From Alectoria sarmentosa (lineage: Eukaryota > Ascomycota > Lecanoromycetes > Lecanorales > Parmeliaceae), in assembly GCA_009733775.1 (NCBI GenBank), contig WOGZ01000471.1, forward strand, positions 1-20,224: a DNA stretch of 20,224 bases, read 5' to 3'. How positions within the stretch are numbered: the first letter of the stretch is position 1; each line of letters begins with the position of its first letter. Made by a program: the position numbers and the translations under genes. Shown piece by piece: positions 19,599-20,224 of the stretch. The notes under the pieces were generated by a model, which made no database searches, was not told the DNA's origin, and saw nothing but the letters and a program-made list of their open reading frames with translations.

Positions 19599-20224
19599 AG
19601 CGATACGTTACGATGCCCTGATGTAGGGACTTTTTTCCGCTTTGTAATATGGAAAGCTCAATAAGAATTTGAGAGATGTCGCCCTGATGTAAGGACTTGC
19701 TTCCCTTTTTGATACGGGAAGAATTTGAGAATTGTCGTCCTGATGTAGGGACTTATTCCTCTATAGCGATACGTTACGATGCCCTGATGTAGGGACTTTT
19801 TTCCGCTTTGTAATACGGGAAGCTCAATAGAAATTTGAGAGATGTCGCCCTGATGTAGGGACTTGCTTCCCTTTCAGGTACGGGAATTCAATTGTTACAG
19901 CGATACGTTACGATGCCCTGATGTAAGGACTTGCTTCCCTTTCTGATACGGGAACCCAATTGGAATTTGGGAAATGTTGCCCTGATGTAGGGACTTGATC
20001 CCCTTTGTGGTATGGGAAGCCCAATAATAATTTAGGACTTGACGCCCTGATCAGGGGCGTGATCCCCATAAAGAGCCTAATTCGAGTAAGGACTTGTTTC
20101 CCTTGATGATACGGGAAGTTGCCCTGATGTAGGGACTTGTTCCCCTTTGTGGTATGGGGAGCCCAATAATAATTTGGGACTTGACGCCCTGATCAGGGGC
20201 GTGTTCCCGTATTGTTTTGGGAAA
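19599..20224. repeat. Palindrome-rich tandem repeat array inside the retroelement
   Basis: About ten imperfect units of roughly 43-77 bp, each beginning with a form of GCCCTGATGTAGGGACTTG (starts near 19615, 19681, 19738, 19781, 19848, 19915, 19979, 20043, 20121, 20185), continuing with a TTCCC-type run and usually a CCAATAATAATTTGGGA-like A/T block. Higher-order copies exist: AGCGATACGTTACGATGCCC recurs at 19599, 19765 and 19899, and the block from 19979 recurs at 20121 (142 bp apart). Two copies carry the perfect palindrome CCCTGATCAGGG (20045-20056, 20187-20198). No long open frame crosses it. The array is cut off by the window edge. Confidence 0.85.

Noticed and set aside
19599..20224. 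CRISPR-like array
   Set aside because: Units and intervals both vary in length and sequence, spacers repeat each other, and the context is a eukaryotic retroelement.

Overview
The window looks like a piece of a filamentous ascomycete nuclear genome (Pezizomycotina; a Leotiomycete-type fungus is a low-confidence guess). The reasons are short GT-AG introns of mostly 48-160 nt with CTAAC/CTGAC-like branch sites, typical fungal housekeeping proteins, and a two-compartment layout. A GC-balanced gene island (about 2300-15340) lies between very AT-rich, gene-less stretches (about 1-2300 and 15340-19370). In those stretches C survives mainly as CpG and CpA is nearly gone, which is the signature expected of repeat-induced point mutation (RIP).

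The gene island holds eight genes that I could assemble exon by exon. In order they are: 40S ribosomal protein eS10 (+), an M20-family ureidopropionase/N-carbamoyl-amino-acid hydrolase (-), mitochondrial ribosomal protein mL61/MRP49-type (+), cytochrome c oxidase subunit COX12/COX6B (-), a B12D/MLRQ (NDUFA4-like) mitochondrial membrane protein (+), an RRM protein of the PPIE type (-), the COPII coat protein SEC31 (+), and an unrecognised disordered protein (-). The strands alternate perfectly. This gives three short shared divergent promoters (154, 224 and 304 bp between start codons) and four convergent 3' ends. Three of the genes are clearly or probably mitochondrial, and the M20 enzyme has a possible mitochondrial presequence. 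Gene structure is unusual for its tiny exons: a start codon split AT^G in eS10, exons of 13, 19, 19 and 22 nt, and a probable 3-nt exon in mL61.

The AT-rich flanks contain no convincing genes. The left one contains a compact, far less mutated insert (747-905) that begins TGTTA, ends TAACA and is flanked by ATAAT on both sides; I read it as a solo LTR. The right one contains a 43-bp tandem array whose copies differ largely by A/G changes. It ends abruptly at about 19370 in the un-RIPed 3' end of an LTR retroelement on the minus strand: a 181-bp LTR with a 12-bp x5 internal array, a polypurine tract, and then at least 660 bp of palindrome-rich tandem repeats running off the right edge.

No CRISPR array, rRNA or tRNA gene was recognised. 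Product names come from recognising conserved protein sequence by eye; no database search was possible. Exon borders are inferred from splice signals plus family conservation.
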